Below are positions 33,896-42,238 of a stretch of DNA of 64,000 nucleotides, piece by piece. Each line of letters begins with the position of its first letter. Position 1 is the first letter of the stretch. Under the pieces are notes generated by a model. It made no database searches. It was given only the letters and a program-made list of their open reading frames with translations, and was not told the DNA's origin. Made by a program: the position numbers and the translations under genes. Origin of the DNA: CAWDMC01 sp963803295 (GTDB taxonomy: Bacteria > Acidobacteriota > Terriglobia > UBA7540); NCBI GenBank assembly GCA_963803295.1, contig CAWDMC010000010.1, forward strand, positions 124,001 through 188,000. Direction: 5' to 3'.

Positions 33896-36307
33896 ATGAT
33901 CACGAGAAGAGACGCGCCGGGCCAGAAGCAAAAGGCAGCGGAGCGAGCCTTGACTGCGAGTCTAGGAGTTTGGTCAGGCCCCATGCCGGGTTCGACCGAT
34001 CCTTCCGGCACGACCCGTACGCGCATTGATCTTTCCGGTACATGGGAACGGCATGTGGCGGGAAAATTCTTCGACTCCGTTGAAGTTCCTTCCTCTCTCC
34101 ATCCCTTCGGTTACTACCGGTTGAAGCGCGACGTGCACCTGCCGCGTCTCTCCGATCAACAAAGGGCCGTGATACATTTTGACGCCATTAACTATCACGG
34201 CCGTGTATTCGTAAATGGAGCGGAACTTGGGACCACGATTCTTTACGTTCCCCACGAATTCAATTTTGCCTCGCAAGCCAGGGAGGGCGTAAATCAAATC
34301 GAAGTGGCTGTTGCCGACCTCGTGCCAGACCCGAGTGGCGCCGGGAAAGACGAAGTCACGCTGGGAGTCAATGCAGGATGGGAGGGATCTGGAGGAATAA
34401 TCCGCGATAGCTACATCGAATTGCGCCCGCTCGTTTACGTTGAGAATGCGCAATTTGCGTACAAATTGCAAAACGACGGCGCCACGGCTGTCGGCAGCAT
34501 CCGAGTGTTCATTTCATCCGCCGCGGCCTCCTCGGGCCGAGTGGAGGTAGCCTTGCTCGAGCGAAAGGCAGAAGTCGCGCGCGCCACAAAGGCCGTCGAA
34601 ATACCTAAAGGGTTGAGCGAAGTCCAATTGACCCTCGACGTTGACAAGCCGTCGCTCTGGTCACCTGACCAACCGAACCTTTACGAACTGAAAGTGACCC
34701 TACAAAGTGGAAGCGGCGGCGACACCTGGGGCTGCTGGACCGGTTTTCGGGACGTGAGCATCCGCGGCACGGAGTTCCTCCTGAACGGCGAACCGATCGT
34801 TCTCAACGGTGTGTGCCGGCACGACATGTGGAAAGAACAGGGCTTTACGCAGTCGCGCCTCCAGATGCAGCAGGACATGCGAATGATCAAAGCCCTGGGC
34901 GCCAACTTCGTCCGGCTTGTTCATTACCCGCATCACCGATACATCGTCGAGCTTGCAGACGAACTGGGCCTGTTGGTGTCCGAAGAACCCGGCTACTGGG
35001 GAATGGATTTCAAGACGATGTCACCCAGCATGATCGAACTAGGTTATACGATTATGGAACACGTCATCCGGAGGGATTGGAACTCTCCCTCGGTATTCGC
35101 CTGGTTCTTGGGGAACGAATGTAACCTTACCGTCGAATACCTGAAAGAAGGCAAGGAGAGATGCAGGCGGCTCGACCCGATCGGACGACTGGTGTCTTTT
35201 GCCAATTCCATGCCACCTAATGAAGCAAAACCTATCTTTGAAGGGGCGGGCATGGACTTTTTCGACGCACACCCCTACCCGTCGGATCCGCGCGAGTATG
35301 CACGAACAGCGGAGATCTATGGCGATAGCCGCCCGCTCACATTCACGGAGTGGGGCTGGGAAACGGGACACGGCGAAACCATTTTCCCGGAAGTCCATAC
35401 CGACCTTTTGCTCAATCTGATCGAGTCGAAGCGCCTGGCGGGTCACTGTTTTTGGTCGTGGCAAGACATGCGGCAGTACAGCCGAATCGACTGGCCAACC
35501 CAAAACGGCGTCTTGATGTCGGGAATCGTGACGGAAGCGCGGGAGATTCGGCCCGATTGGTATCTCGAAATGACCAGACTGTTTCAGCGTCATCACGAGG
35601 AGCCTTGGTCAGAGAATATGCAGCCGGCGGTGTTGCCAGTTAAGTGGGCGCCCACCAAACCCGGCGCCACGCTCCAATCCGTGGACTTGCAGAAGGTCGT
35701 CGAACTACCGGACTCGAAGAAGTCTTGGGCCGCCCTTGAGGCTGCCATGCGCGATTTCTGGCCGACGACGCAGATGGCAGGAAACCAGTGGGACCGGACG
35801 GGGAAGAAATTTGTCCTGTGGCAAGGATCGAGACTGGACATTGCGGGAATTCCATTCCGCTTGGCAGTGGTTGACAACTACGTGCGCCCCTTGGTTCTGA
35901 CAACCGAAATCCCAGAGGTCACAATCCCAATCGGGTATGACTGCTCACAGCTTCATATCCTGGGCCAGGTGATGCTGCCCGTGGGATTCCCCACAGTGGG
36001 CCGCAGGGGCGAGCAGGCCGCGACCTACACGATCCATTTGGCAGGCGGCAAGACCCAGAAGATCCCTGTCCGTCACGGCATTGAGGTCGCACAAGCCAAC
36101 CTCGTGCTCGATGCCACCCGCATCGATCCCATTGCGACCTCAGCACAAAGGGCCATCGAGTACCAAAAAGACGTGGTGAGAGAACAGTACCAGGTGCTTT
36201 TGTGGTCTCTCCAATTGGGGAGGGGCCACGTTGAGAGCCTGCACTGCAAGTTAGAGGGCCTGCAGCCCGCGCTCGCCATTTTCGCGATTACCACGGAGAA
36301 GGATTAA
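33896..36307 (+). CDS. Glycoside hydrolase family 2 protein B
   Basis: An 803-residue paralogue of protein A lying 46 nt downstream, collinear over its full length. The acid/base is E408 in FAWFLGNEC (the usual GNE form) and the nucleophile E485 in LTFTEWGW. ATG 33896 starts MITRRDAP, which keeps the twin arginines. The following stretch is charged (GQKQKAAER) with only a weak hydrophobic part, so the export signal may be lost or damaged. Substrate is unknown; the family covers beta-galactosidases, beta-mannosidases and beta-glucuronidases. It is probably cotranscribed with protein A. Confidence 0.9.
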   Translation: MITRRDAPGQKQKAAERALTASLGVWSGPMPGSTDPSGTTRTRIDLSGTWERHVAGKFFDSVEVPSSLHPFGYYRLKRDVHLPRLSDQQRAVIHFDAINYHGRVFVNGAELGTTILYVPHEFNFASQAREGVNQIEVAVADLVPDPSGAGKDEVTLGVNAGWEGSGGIIRDSYIELRPLVYVENAQFAYKLQNDGATAVGSIRVFISSAAASSGRVEVALLERKAEVARATKAVEIPKGLSEVQLTLDVDKPSLWSPDQPNLYELKVTLQSGSGGDTWGCWTGFRDVSIRGTEFLLNGEPIVLNGVCRHDMWKEQGFTQSRLQMQQDMRMIKALGANFVRLVHYPHHRYIVELADELGLLVSEEPGYWGMDFKTMSPSMIELGYTIMEHVIRRDWNSPSVFAWFLGNECNLTVEYLKEGKERCRRLDPIGRLVSFANSMPPNEAKPIFEGAGMDFFDAHPYPSDPREYARTAEIYGDSRPLTFTEWGWETGHGETIFPEVHTDLLLNLIESKRLAGHCFWSWQDMRQYSRIDWPTQNGVLMSGIVTEAREIRPDWYLEMTRLFQRHHEEPWSENMQPAVLPVKWAPTKPGATLQSVDLQKVVELPDSKKSWAALEAAMRDFWPTTQMAGNQWDRTGKKFVLWQGSRLDIAGIPFRLAVVDNYVRPLVLTTEIPEVTIPIGYDCSQLHILGQVMLPVGFPTVGRRGEQAATYTIHLAGGKTQKIPVRHGIEVAQANLVLDATRIDPIATSAQRAIEYQKDVVREQYQVLLWSLQLGRGHVESLHCKLEGLQPALAIFAITTEKD

Positions 36308-36365
36308 CCCCCGCCGCCGGGAGTGAAGAGTCCCATCTTGCGACCGTGCTCGGATTAGCAAACTG

Positions 36366-36815
36366 ATGACAAACCAGCGCACAAGGCGCGACCTTCTCTT
36401 AGCAGTGGCCTGCGCCCTCTCTGTGCGAACATCCAGCCGGACTCTGAAACCAGCGAGCCCGATCAGCCTGGAATCGCTTCTCTTTACGTTGCCTATCAGT
36501 GCGTTTATCCGCTGACGATCTGACGCAGGCGCTGCGGGAGGCGGTGCTGGTGGTCGAATTCGATGGCGAATCCACAGTGCGGTCGCCAACTGGAGATTTC
36601 TTCGGTTCAGAAGCCGGGTTTGAACCCGTTCCACGACTGGCGCCGCGAGGTTGCGAAAGACGGAACTCGGACCTCCTGGTGGGTGATGCCTTTCCGCCAT
36701 GGCTGCACGATCAAACTGGAGAATGTCGGCAAGCAGACGGTTGAGGCAGCAACGGCATTCGCCAGCGAGCTGTGGAAATGGGATCACTCGGCCATGTCGG
36801 TGCAGAAGTGTACAA
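36366..36815 (+). pseudogene. Remnant of a Tat-exported GH172 (DUF2961) gene
   Basis: ATG 36366 opens MTNQRTRRDLLLAVACALSV, a twin-arginine signal, then ISLESLL before a stop. One frame over, at about 36525-36610, comes VLVVEFDGES and SPTGDFFGSEAGF. In the third frame, at about 36615-36800, follow LNPFHDWRREVAKDG, TSWWVMPFRHGCTIKLENVG and ELWKWDHSAMS. These pieces match the order of a GH172 domain, with a large internal deletion, two frame changes and no C-terminal half. It is a broken gene downstream of the two GH2 genes; the intact relative lies at 29914. Confidence 0.75.
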
Positions 36816-36865
36816 ACTCCAATCACAAACTGAAAGCCCGTGACACATCCAGGTGCGCCACACCT

Positions 36866-38044
36866 CTAAATGCCCCGGGCGGCTTCGAACATGGCCTCGA
36901 GATTTTCGAACGGTATCCCCGGCTGTAGCGCGTTCGCCGGAGAGACGATGTAGGCATTCCCGTAGGGCGCGCCCAGGACTTCCTTGGCTCGGCGAATCTG
37001 GTCGTAGACTTCCTCGGGAGAACTGATCTCCAACCGGTGATCATCGATCGCGCCCAGGAAACAGAGCTTGCCCCCGAACCGCTGCGCCACATCGTTCAGA
37101 TCCATGGCCGATGGCTGTATCGGGTGAAGCACATCCACTCCCAAGTCAATCAGCTCCGGGATGATCTCGGTCACGTTGCCACAACTGTGGAAGAACACTT
37201 CACGGCCCTGATGGTGGACTTCGTCGACTATGCGCCGGTAGTGCGCCTTGAAATACCTCTTCCACATGGCGGGCGAGATCATCAGGCCGGTCTGCGATCC
37301 CCAGTCATCGGTGAGGAACAGGGCGGAGATATTCGTTTCACACCACTCACGAATTAGTTCGACAAGATAGTCCGCCAAGACCTGTAAGAGCCGGTTCACT
37401 TCCCTTTCGTTCGTGTACAGATCGGAGAAGGTAGCCTCCATGCCTCGCAGGCTATGCAGCCGCTCGAAAAGCATCAGGTGGATCTGCCCCACGCAATATT
37501 TCCGCTCACCGTGCATCTGGATCAAGGGCAAGGCATCTTGGAGACGCCCTTGCGCATGCGGATCGGGCATTCGATGGGCCAGATAATCATCGAGTTGGGA
37601 CCAATCCTTAATCGGATAATCCAAGGGTGTGGCGCCGACTCCGCCGAAAGCGTGCCCCCAACGCGTTCCCCATTCGTCAGTCCAATCCGCCGCTTGGGTG
37701 AGGACTTGGAATTTGTCGATCCGGCCGGCGCGATCGCGCGACTGATGGCCGATGCTGAATTCATAGGCCTGGATGAAAATCAGGTCGTCGGGATACTTCA
37801 CGAACAAATCCGCTAACCGATCGCCGTAATGCAGGATGAGATCGAGCGAAAGGCTCTTGAGGCGCACCGCGCATCGATCTGCGCCCGCCCGTCTGACTGT
37901 TTTTCTCACCTGCTCTTTGCTGACAGAATTCAATTGCTGAGCTGCGTTTACCCGTTGCTCAAAGCGGGTGGCGATTGCGGTCACCTCGTCCAGGCTGAGC
38001 GCGTGGAAATCCGTTTCAGAAACATCGCTGGTCAAATTGGTCAT
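36866..38044 (-). CDS. Uroporphyrinogen decarboxylase (URO-D) family protein 3
   Basis: A 392-residue URO-D superfamily protein. The likely zinc ligands are in VFFHSCGNVTEIIPELIDLGVDVLHPIQPSAMDL, then LCFLGAIDDHRLEISSPEEV; the C-terminal loop is VSPANALQPGIPFENL. The N-terminus differs from the two other members (no RERV...DRIP opening; it has KTVRRAGADRCAVR), so it is a distinct subgroup. It is convergent with the GH2 genes and the GH172 remnant. Methyl transfer with an unknown substrate is the best guess. Confidence 0.87.
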   Translation of the reverse strand: MTNLTSDVSETDFHALSLDEVTAIATRFEQRVNAAQQLNSVSKEQVRKTVRRAGADRCAVRLKSLSLDLILHYGDRLADLFVKYPDDLIFIQAYEFSIGHQSRDRAGRIDKFQVLTQAADWTDEWGTRWGHAFGGVGATPLDYPIKDWSQLDDYLAHRMPDPHAQGRLQDALPLIQMHGERKYCVGQIHLMLFERLHSLRGMEATFSDLYTNEREVNRLLQVLADYLVELIREWCETNISALFLTDDWGSQTGLMISPAMWKRYFKAHYRRIVDEVHHQGREVFFHSCGNVTEIIPELIDLGVDVLHPIQPSAMDLNDVAQRFGGKLCFLGAIDDHRLEISSPEEVYDQIRRAKEVLGAPYGNAYIVSPANALQPGIPFENLEAMFEAARGI

Positions 38045-38799
38045 GTTTGGACCACCTCGGTTGGATCTTAGGTTCCGCCCACGCCAGTCGAGAGGCGTCT
38101 GGGGTTCTCGACGGACGAGACAGTCTACGCCCGACTTTGGGTTGCTTCAAGCCGTTGTGTCGCCGGTTTCGCCGGTCACCGCTCCCGTTTTGTCCGAAGA
38201 TGCTGACCTACTCTCGCCCGATTCGCTGCGTTCAGGACCAGCCCAGAGCGTAGCGACGGGTCGGCACAAGCCAGGCTGAAAAGCCGCCCAACGTGCAGCG
38301 GGCGAAGCCAGCCTTGGAGTGCGGTGGCCCTGGCCACCGCCTTTTCGTACTCGCAGTCGCGTTTTGCGCGGCAATTCCTGGCCAAGTGTGCGCGAAGGGC
38401 AATCTCAAGGCGGCGTCAAGCCGCCGCGGTCCAAAGGCGCTTCGCGCGTTTTTAATCTCGTTTCGGGACCCAGAGCTGATCATTGAAATTGGCCTCGCGG
38501 TAAGGTGGAATGCGTTTCTGTACCTTGCGGTTGCCGGAAACTCGCATCGAGCGAAGTCTTGCTGAATCGCCGACCTTGAAATCGAAATCCCGTTGTATAA
38601 TAGGCACACCTGTGGCGGTGACCATTCCGACGATTCTCTCGACCCTACGCGCCTTTCAAGGCTTCCGTAACAGTCTGCGTTTCGCTCGAGTGAAGTTTAC
38701 GCCGCAAGAAATGAATTCCCGCGCTGTTCCTGTAAGTTTTGGCGCGACCCTGCTTGCTCCCGCGGCGGGCCCGGAAAAGCGTTGGGGAAAGAGGGATTT
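38045..38799. other. Long intergenic region
   Basis: About 755 bases between divergent genes (URO-D 3 and the NYN protein). No frame here looks like a protein. The notable content is the paired-hairpin repeat at 38313-38436. A GGCGC-ttc-GCGCG hairpin followed by TTTTT lies at about 38435-38453. Confidence 0.5.
38313..38436. repeat. Composite palindromic element (two hairpins), REP-like
   Basis: Hairpin 1 is GCGGTGGCC (38321-38329) with GGCCACCGC (38332-38340). Hairpin 2 is GGCGGC (38409-38414) with GCCGCC (38420-38425). The outer sequences CTTGGAG and the inverted GTCCAAAG suggest two related units facing each other, as in the elements at 8102 and 18611. Confidence 0.65.
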
Positions 38800-40509
38800 G
38801 TGGCTGAAGAAGAGCGTTTGAAGCTGGCTGTTTTTATCGATTTTGACAATATTCAGATTGGGGTGAAAGACACCCTGGGTAAGGAATTCGATGTTGCGAT
38901 GGTGCTGGAGGAACTGAAGGAGCGTGGTGAGGTAGTGACCAAGGTGGCCTACGGCGACTGGCCGCGCGCCAGCGAGCATAGCCGCCAGATGACCCAGCAC
39001 GCCGTACAGATGGTGCAGCGGAATGTTACTCCGCGCGGGGACAAAAACGGCGCTGATATCAACCTGGCACTCGACGCGCTCGAAATGGCTTTCACGCGCC
39101 ACCACATCAACGCCTTTGCTATCGTGGGGGGTGACAGCGACTTCATCGCCCTGGTGGAGAAGCTGAAGCAATATGACAAGCGCGTCTTTGTGGTGGGCGG
39201 ACGCGCCTTCACCTCCAATATCCTGCAGCGGAACTGCACGGAATTCATTGCCTACGAAAATCTGCTAAAGAGCAGCGCTCCGGCTCCTGTGGTGGAGAGC
39301 GCGCGCCCGCGGCCTCAGCGCCGGGGTGAACCGGCCCGCGTTGCCGCCGCCCCCGAAGTGCGTCCGCTGGCGGAAGCCCTCCCCAATATCCAGCGTGCTC
39401 TGCAAATCCTGGCTGAACGCGGCGTAGCCCCACAACTGGGGCTCCTGAAGAGCACCATCCTACAGCTTGATTCAACCTTCAGCGAGCGTGACTACGGGGC
39501 AGGGTCATTTCTGGAATTCATGCAGAGAATGGCACACGAGAAACTGGTCAACCTGCGCCGTACGGATCGCGGGTTCCTGGTGGAGCCGATCGAGGAGGCC
39601 GAAACACCGAAGTCCACGGCTTCCGAGCCCTCTTTCGGAGAGGCCGAATCAAGCGCGGCGGCGCCGGTCGCGGCAACCGAGGGGGCTACTATTGAGGAAG
39701 CTCCCGCACTAGCAGCGAGCGAGCCCGTTTCGAGCATGGCCGACGCCATGGCAGTGCTCAAACAGGGTGTAGCGGCCGCGAGCGAGAAATCGCCCAACCG
39801 GCCTCTCTACATGCGCCAAGTCCGCCAAGGCATGCGCATGGCCGATCCCAACTTCGACGAACGCCGTTATGGCTTCCGTGGCATTCTCGACCTGCTGCAC
39901 CAGGCGCAACGTGAAGGTTTGATCCGGCTGCAACGCGACCACAAGGGCGTCTGGCGGATCTTTCCGCTGGTTGCGCCTGCACCATCGATTCCGGTAGCCG
40001 CGGCGGCATCGGAGGAGATCCCGGTCGAACAAACTCCCGTGCAGGCCGAAGCCACGGCTTCCACCGACTTCTGGGAATCGCCGGAAACCCTAGCGGTAGA
40101 CGAAAGTGAAGATTTTTTCAGCGCCGAGGCCTCTGAGGAGTTCCCGCTGGGCGAACCGGAACCGGTGCTCGAAGAGGCTGCGCCGTACGAGCCGGTCGCG
40201 GCCACAGCGGAGACTGAGCCCCTCCCGGGTGGGGTCGAAACGGAGGTGGTCCAACCTCAGACTGCCGAGCGCGCTCGGTCAGAACCCCAACCCATAGCCC
40301 CGGCATCCGCGGCCGAAACTTCTGCCGAAGCGGCGGCTCCTGTCACCGAGACTCCGACCGAGGCTCCCGCCGAAACGCATGCCGCGCGGAAAGGGCGCAA
40401 GAGCCGCAGCGCTCGCGCCGCCGCGGGATCCTCCAAAAGCGCGCCTGCCAAGCGCGTCTCCCGCGGCAGGACCAAGCCCAAGGCGCCGGGGGGAGAGCAG
40501 AGCAGCTAA
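38800..40509 (+). CDS. NYN-domain protein with two OST-HTH/LOTUS modules
   Basis: A 569-residue protein. Residues about 8-160 form a NYN (PIN-like) domain: LAVFIDFDNIQIG with two aspartates, DKNGADINLALDA and IVGGDSDFIALVEKLK are the acidic metal-binding motifs of LabA/DUF88 nucleases. Two OST-HTH-like domains follow (ALQILAERGVAPQLGLLKSTILQLDSTFSERDYG and a second around NRPLYMRQVRQGMRMADPNFDERRYGF). The C-terminal 150 residues are acidic low complexity ending in a basic tail. An RNA-binding ribonuclease or RNA-silencing role is likely. GTG 38800 with AGAGGGA just upstream is preferred over the TTG at 38782. Confidence 0.88.
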   Translation: MAEEERLKLAVFIDFDNIQIGVKDTLGKEFDVAMVLEELKERGEVVTKVAYGDWPRASEHSRQMTQHAVQMVQRNVTPRGDKNGADINLALDALEMAFTRHHINAFAIVGGDSDFIALVEKLKQYDKRVFVVGGRAFTSNILQRNCTEFIAYENLLKSSAPAPVVESARPRPQRRGEPARVAAAPEVRPLAEALPNIQRALQILAERGVAPQLGLLKSTILQLDSTFSERDYGAGSFLEFMQRMAHEKLVNLRRTDRGFLVEPIEEAETPKSTASEPSFGEAESSAAAPVAATEGATIEEAPALAASEPVSSMADAMAVLKQGVAAASEKSPNRPLYMRQVRQGMRMADPNFDERRYGFRGILDLLHQAQREGLIRLQRDHKGVWRIFPLVAPAPSIPVAAAASEEIPVEQTPVQAEATASTDFWESPETLAVDESEDFFSAEASEEFPLGEPEPVLEEAAPYEPVAATAETEPLPGGVETEVVQPQTAERARSEPQPIAPASAAETSAEAAAPVTETPTEAPAETHAARKGRKSRSARAAAGSSKSAPAKRVSRGRTKPKAPGGEQSS

Positions 40510-40532
40510 ACGCAGTGTCATAAGTAGTTGCG

Positions 40533-40610
40533 CGTTTTGGCGGTCGTATTCGTCAGAGCTCGGCAGAATCGGTGCCTTGGTGTTCCTGCCCCATTTCGCC
40601 CGCCAAAACG
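40533..40610. repeat. Long-range inverted repeat downstream of the NYN gene
   Basis: CGTTTTGGCGG at 40533-40543 is exactly complementary to CCGCCAAAACG at 40600-40610, with a 56-base spacer. It lies between the NYN gene stop and the first Ysc84 gene. It may fold in the mRNA 3' end; no T-tract follows. Confidence 0.5.
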
Positions 40611-40749
40611 GGCGGGCCACAAAAGTCCCTTGCCACACAGTCCCTGTGCGGGGACATCCTCTTTTGCCGTTCCGCAGTCTAATAGGACGCAAGCCAAAGG
40701 CAGTGTAAAGACAAGCTCCACAAGATCTCGTGATCGAAAGGGAGTCATC

Positions 40750-41439
40750 ATGAAGGCCATCTTGACCATCGTTGCATGTTTCACCTTGTGGAACTCTGCC
40801 TATGCCGAGAGCGACGCCGTGAAGCAATTGAACAAAGCCACAGATGTCATCCACGAAATCATGAAGACTCCGGACAACGCCATCCCGCACGACTTGCTCG
40901 ACAAGGCCGTGTGCGTCGGAATTGTACCTTCCGAACTGAAGTTTGCCATCGGCATCGGCGGCAACTACGGCCGTGGCGTCATGGTATGCCGGCGACATGG
41001 CACCGGCCCTTGGGGCGGACCCTCGTTTTTCACCATCGGCGGCGGCAGCATCGGATTCCAGATCGGGGGCGAGGCCAAAGACGTGGTCTTCATTGTTCAG
41101 AATCCCGCGGGCGCCCGCAAGCTGCTGCAGGACAAAGTAAAGCTCGGCGCCGATGCCTCGGTCGCAGCCGGGCCTCTGGGCCGCACCGCGCAGGGAGAGA
41201 CTGATGCGCAGCTGCATGCCGAGATCCTGGCTTATTCTCGCTCGCGAGGCCTGTTCGCCGGCATCTCACTGGCAGGCGCTGTCATGAAGCAGGACAAAGA
41301 TGATAACCGGCGGCTGTATGGCAAGGAGCTGACTCCTACGGAGATCCTCATCGATAGCACGGTTCCGGTACCGGCCGAGGCGCACAGGCTGCACGCGGCC
41401 TTGACCAAGTATTCACCCAAAGGAGGATCGCGCTTCTAA
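40750..41439 (+). CDS. Ysc84/SYLF-domain lipid-binding protein 1, exported
   Basis: A 229-residue protein with a signal peptide (MKAILTIVACFTLWNSAYA) followed by a Ysc84/SYLF domain: KAVCVGIVPSELKFAIGIGGNYGRGVMVCR, GPWGGPSFFTIGGGSIGFQIGG, and LGADASVAAGPLGR. The domain binds phosphoinositides in eukaryotes; the bacterial function is unknown, presumably periplasmic or outer-membrane lipid contact. ATG 40750 is preceded by AAAGGGAG with 5 nt spacing. A paralogue follows one base after its stop codon. Confidence 0.9.
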   Translation: MKAILTIVACFTLWNSAYAESDAVKQLNKATDVIHEIMKTPDNAIPHDLLDKAVCVGIVPSELKFAIGIGGNYGRGVMVCRRHGTGPWGGPSFFTIGGGSIGFQIGGEAKDVVFIVQNPAGARKLLQDKVKLGADASVAAGPLGRTAQGETDAQLHAEILAYSRSRGLFAGISLAGAVMKQDKDDNRRLYGKELTPTEILIDSTVPVPAEAHRLHAALTKYSPKGGSRF

Positions 41440-41440
41440 A

Positions 41441-42145
41441 ATGAAACGCTTTCTACTGATACTGATTTGTTTGCCCTGGTATTGCCAGGCCCTGGCCGAC
41501 GCGAGCGACAAGGACGTCCGCCGCCTGGATCGCGCTGCCTTCGTGATCAACGAAATCATGCAGACGCCAGATCAAGGGATTCCGCAGGGGCTTTTTGACA
41601 AAGCCGTGTGCGTCGGGATCATTCCTTCCCAGCTTAAGTTGGCGTTTGGTGTAGGTGGCGCCTATGGACGCGGTGCTTTAGTATGCCGCCGCGGCGGCAA
41701 TGGACCCTGGGGTGCGCCGTCGCTGTTCACTCTGGGCGGGGCTAATTTCGGATTCCAGATCGGCGGTCAGGCAACCGACGTGGTCTTTCTGGTGATGAAT
41801 GCAGAAGGCGCCAAAAAACTGCTGGAGAGTGGTGTCAAACTCGGAGCTGATGCTTCCGTAGCTGCGGGACCCGTTGGCCGAAGCGCGGAAGGGGCAACCG
41901 ATGTGCAGCTGCATGCTCAAATTCTGAGCTACTCGCGTTCCAGGGGTCTTTTCGCCGGTGTATCGCTTGCCGGCACGGTCATGAAAGCCGAAAACGAAAA
42001 CAATGCGAATCTTTACGAAAGCCGCGTGACCCCGAGCCAGATCCTGATTGAAGGAAAAGTGCAGCCTCCTGCCGCGGCTAGACACTTGGACGAAATGCTC
42101 ACCAAGTACTCACCTAAAGGCGGAAGCCCCTTCAGCACCGATTAG
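41441..42145 (+). CDS. Ysc84/SYLF-domain lipid-binding protein 2, exported
   Basis: A 234-residue paralogue of the previous gene, starting one nucleotide after its stop. The signal peptide is MKRFLLILICLPWYCQALA. The domain keeps KAVCVGIIPSQLKLAFGVGGAYGRGALVCRR, GPWGAPSLFTLGGANFGFQIGG and LGADASVAAGPVGRSAEG. Both proteins end in TKYSPKGGS. The Shine-Dalgarno box AAAGGAGG lies inside the end of gene 1, so the two are cotranscribed. A strong terminator follows at 42177-42221. Confidence 0.9.
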   Translation: MKRFLLILICLPWYCQALADASDKDVRRLDRAAFVINEIMQTPDQGIPQGLFDKAVCVGIIPSQLKLAFGVGGAYGRGALVCRRGGNGPWGAPSLFTLGGANFGFQIGGQATDVVFLVMNAEGAKKLLESGVKLGADASVAAGPVGRSAEGATDVQLHAQILSYSRSRGLFAGVSLAGTVMKAENENNANLYESRVTPSQILIEGKVQPPAAARHLDEMLTKYSPKGGSPFSTD

Positions 42146-42176
42146 TCCCAGACGGACGGCCGTCGACCGAAGAAAG

Positions 42177-42221
42177 AACGCGAAGGGCGCGCGAGCCGCG
42201 AGCCCTTCGCGTTTTGTTTTT
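42177..42221 (+). terminator. Intrinsic terminator after the Ysc84 pair
   Basis: A perfect 12-bp stem, AACGCGAAGGGC (42177-42188) with GCCCTTCGCGTT (42202-42213), followed by TTTTGTTTTT. It lies 32 nt after the stop of the second Ysc84 gene. It may also end transcripts arriving from the convergent aldolase gene. Confidence 0.9.
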
Positions 42222-42238
42222 GCGGAGATTGAACGGAC

